Of a stretch of 64,000 bases of DNA, positions 61,371 to 64,000 are shown piece by piece. The first letter of the stretch is position 1; every line of letters begins with the position of its first letter. Under the pieces are notes generated by a model that ran no database searches, was not told the origin of the DNA, and worked only from the letters and a program-made list of their open reading frames with translations. Origin of the DNA: Asterella californica (taxonomy: Eukaryota; Streptophyta; Marchantiopsida; Marchantiales; Aytoniaceae); contig JAYKYS010000002.1 of assembly GCA_036924285.1 (NCBI GenBank), positions 3,348,001-3,412,000 of the forward strand, given 5' to 3'. The position numbers and the translations under genes were made by a program.

Positions 61371-64000
61371 CGCAGAAGCAGAAGGTCACAGCGATAGAAG
61401 AGGCATCCAAGACAAAGAAGACACCTCCGATCGGATTGTGGAGATGAACCTGTCTTCTGTGAGAAGAAGGTTGGAGGAATTCAACGCCTTCTTCCATTCG
61501 GAGATTCATCCAGCTATGGAGTTGGTGGAGAAGCGCGCGATGGCTCAGGAGAAGCAACTGCGACCTGGATTTGGTCTGTGCACCATGATGCAGCAGGAAG
61601 AAGTCCAGAAGAAGGTAGAAGCGTTGGAAGCTAACCTTTGTACCACAGAGAAGCTTGTGGCGAAGTACAAGACGGAAGCAGTCGCTTCTGCCAAGGAGTC
61701 AGGACAGCTGAGGAAGAGCAACCAGGAGTTGCAGGCACGTCTACAGCAGCGTGACCAGGAGGTTCTGCGGGTCAGAGATAAGATCACCACCTTCGCAGAA
61801 GAGAAGACAACATGGAAGACACTGCAAGAAGCCGTAGAAGCACAGGCTGCAGCAGAGAAGACGCAACGGGAAGCAACAGAAGCTAGCACAGACGGTGGAA
61901 GCACTTCGCAAGAAGTTCAACTTCACCGCGGGTATGAAGCTTCTCACCCTAGCTAGGGAGTGGGATGACGAGTCCAGAGCGATGCTAGTGGAGTGCAAGG
62001 AGAGTATGTTCCGTTACCTGGATCGGCAGATTGAGGGTTTGAAGATGCTTTATCTCACGACCAGCAGCTACATCTTCCCATGCTCCAGGACCAGTGATTG
62101 GGACAGATTTAGAGAAGGAAGAGTTCGACCTCGCTGTCTGCTTGATAGTGACAACGTTGAAAGCCGAGAAGACTGCAGAAGAAGCCCAGGAAGACAAGGT
62201 GTCTTCTGGAAGACAGGAAGAAGAGTTGTCTTCTCAAGTATTTCGAGTGGAGGAGATGACTTCCTCGGACCACTGCGAGGTCACCACAGCTCTCAACGTC
62301 AAACAAGTACCACAGAAGAGCGAGGAAGCGCAAGTCGACTTAGCTTCCCAGAAGACGCTTTCGTCTTTCAAAGCAGCACCAACTAAGTCAACCACGAATG
62401 TTGAGGAGGAAGTCACTTCAATGATGACACCCGAGGTACTCGCATGGCTTCTCACCTTATCATAAGCCGAGTTAGGAGTTCAGGTAGGAGCAGATCAAGA
62501 GGAGATCGCACCCCGCAAATTAGAGTAGACAGCAAGCATATAAGACAAGTTGACTTGTCTAAACTTGATAGGAACTGAAATTGTTATCTTAAGAGGTGGC
62601 AGTTTACTTGTAATTTTAGATGACTGTCCATATGGCAGAGTAGACAGCGCAGGAGTAGCAAAGCAAATGTCTAAACCAAGGTAGGGAGCCGACTGCATGT
62701 GAGGTGGTGGCCTTCTGACCGCGCCCCATCTGCCCTTGGTTGCAAGTTGAGGATTGGAGGGGATCTCCTTTGCACCTCAAGGTAGTAGTATAAGTTAGGA
62801 GACATAGTAGGATTTCACACACATTATTGTGCGCACTAAACACATTACTGTACGTACACACTGAGGGAGACTCATGTGAGAGACAGTGGTCACACATTAC
62901 ATCCGATGCTAGAGACATACGAATAGATTTGGATTACACCGGAGGGGTTTGCATTCTCGCTTCCAGTAGTGGATCGAAGATGTAGACAGAGATAGTGGAC
63001 AGTTTAGAGTAAGGAACGGCATCATCGTGTAGTCCTGTTTCTAAATTGGTGTGTCGAGGAGTAAGAGCAGGAAGTAGAGGGAGTGAGCTTCCCGATACCA
63101 CTGTGCCTTCTTCTCGAGGAATGGATTTTGGATTTGAGTGCAGAAGCTTTGTCTGTGTCTTCTGAGCAGTGGGTTTCCTCGAATCACACCCAATTGTGCA
63201 TGGGAAGCATTCTTCTTGAGTGGCGATGATTGTTAGCAGTTATGCAGATTCGCAGCTTGGTTCATCCAGTGAAGCACTTCGGATCCACGTACGAACGGTC
63301 CTATGGATAAGTGATCCCAGAAGACAGAGTAGTCAGAGCAGCGATAGATAGAGCAGCATTCTTTCCACAGCAGAAGACGACATCCTCGAGTAGAAGACTG
63401 TATAACTGTAAGCGAATTTGTTGTCTTCCTCCCCAAATTACTACAAGCAAGGATGGCTTGTTAGTCAGGATCCGGACTAGAAGCCTGTCGGAGTCTTAAT
63501 TTCTCATCTTATCTTGTTTTCTCTTGTTTGGATTTTCTCTTCTTCCTCATCTTCCCATCTTCCTATCTTCTTCTAGTGAGCTTCCGAGACTTGTATTGAG
63601 CTTCTGTGAAGGCGAATGTCGTTGTAATGCTGCAGGAAGACCGTTTTCATAAGCAGAAGCATGGGAAGGCTACAGAGGGCATACACCCTGTGATTGATCT
63701 AACCCGTTGGGACTTGGAAGAGCAATGTGTGACAGACGTTGCTAGTTCGACTTCTACGAAGCAGGGGCAGTCTTTTGGAGGTGCGAGAAGCTGAGTTGAA
63801 CCTCCAGAAGCCGAGAAGTGCTTCAAGAAGACTGTGTTAAGAAGACTAGAAGAAGTGACCTGGAAGCAGGAAGCGTCTTCTCGAGCTTCCCTGTGGATAT
63901 TTGTGTCATATTTTAGATGGTAGTTGTTTGTTTAGGTCCAGAGCACCTCTTGAAGGGTCTGGAAGCCGTGTGGTTTTGTGAGAAGACGGGATTTCTAGAT

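Larger units (their letters stand above)
58920..64000 (+). mobile_element. Third copy of the gag-like element, 5'-truncated and interrupted
   Basis: Homology to the left arm begins at about 58,920, inside the ORF linker (SHQKTLLVRKDDSSGSGD), and continues to the window end. A 2.0 kb insertion splits it at SSRA (59,354) and QKVTAIEEA (about 61,380). The coiled-coil part (61,438-61,900) and the C-terminal part (62,094-62,465) are in different frames because of indels near 61,890 and 62,090. It is clearly more diverged than the two arms and so older. Confidence 0.7.

Noticed and set aside
48930..64000. CRISPR-like or satellite array from the repeated GAAGAC motif
   Set aside because: Motif spacing is irregular with no constant repeat unit or spacer, and the context is a plant nuclear transposable element.
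1..64000. A defence system, biosynthetic cluster or operon
   Set aside because: Genes are intron-containing and unrelated in function; nothing indicates prokaryotic organisation.

Overview
The window looks like nuclear DNA of a land plant, most likely a bryophyte and probably a moss (inference). The evidence is GT-AG introns of about 75-800 bp, a plant-type ubiquitin protease with an N-terminal membrane segment and MYND finger, a plant-type M20 aminoacylase, and abundant decayed Ty3/gypsy DNA. No organellar, ribosomal RNA or bacterial features were seen. The species cannot be named from the sequence alone.

Layout. 1-3,900 is repeat DNA, including one copy of a ~2.7 kb dispersed repeat whose second copy is at 19,531-22,290. 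4,000-10,500 (minus strand) holds a clear NDC80/HEC1 kinetochore exon and several weaker candidate coiled-coil exons. 11,100-12,750 (minus) has isolated exon-like pieces, one resembling a response-regulator receiver domain with an in-frame stop. 15,273-18,114 (plus) is a complete five-exon aminoacylase-1-like gene followed by a tandem repeat. 22,290-24,020 (minus) is a Ty3/gypsy relic. 26,700-27,960 (minus) is a broken gene with an HUH endonuclease-type motif, resembling Rep-like transposons. 28,000-34,690 is AT-rich repeat DNA with a gypsy RT/RNase H scrap. 35,992-42,722 (plus) is a complete eleven-exon ubiquitin-specific protease (1,356 aa) with TM, MYND, USP catalytic core, a long disordered tail and a C-terminal SEC-C-like cysteine motif. 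42,800-48,930 is AT-rich with no gene seen.

48,930-64,000 is dominated by one repeat family. Two ~3.65 kb copies form a giant inverted repeat (48,930-52,607 and 53,192-56,845). A third, more diverged copy starts near 58,920 and runs off the window, split by a 2.0 kb insertion. Each copy carries a broken gag-like or coiled-coil ORF of about 770 codons with no recognisable enzyme domain, and the DNA is unusually dense in GAAGAC/GTCTTC.

Only the ubiquitin protease and the aminoacylase-like gene could be reconstructed end to end with consistent splice phases. The rest is partial genes and mobile-element debris. No shared pathway links the genes, which is normal for a plant nuclear locus.
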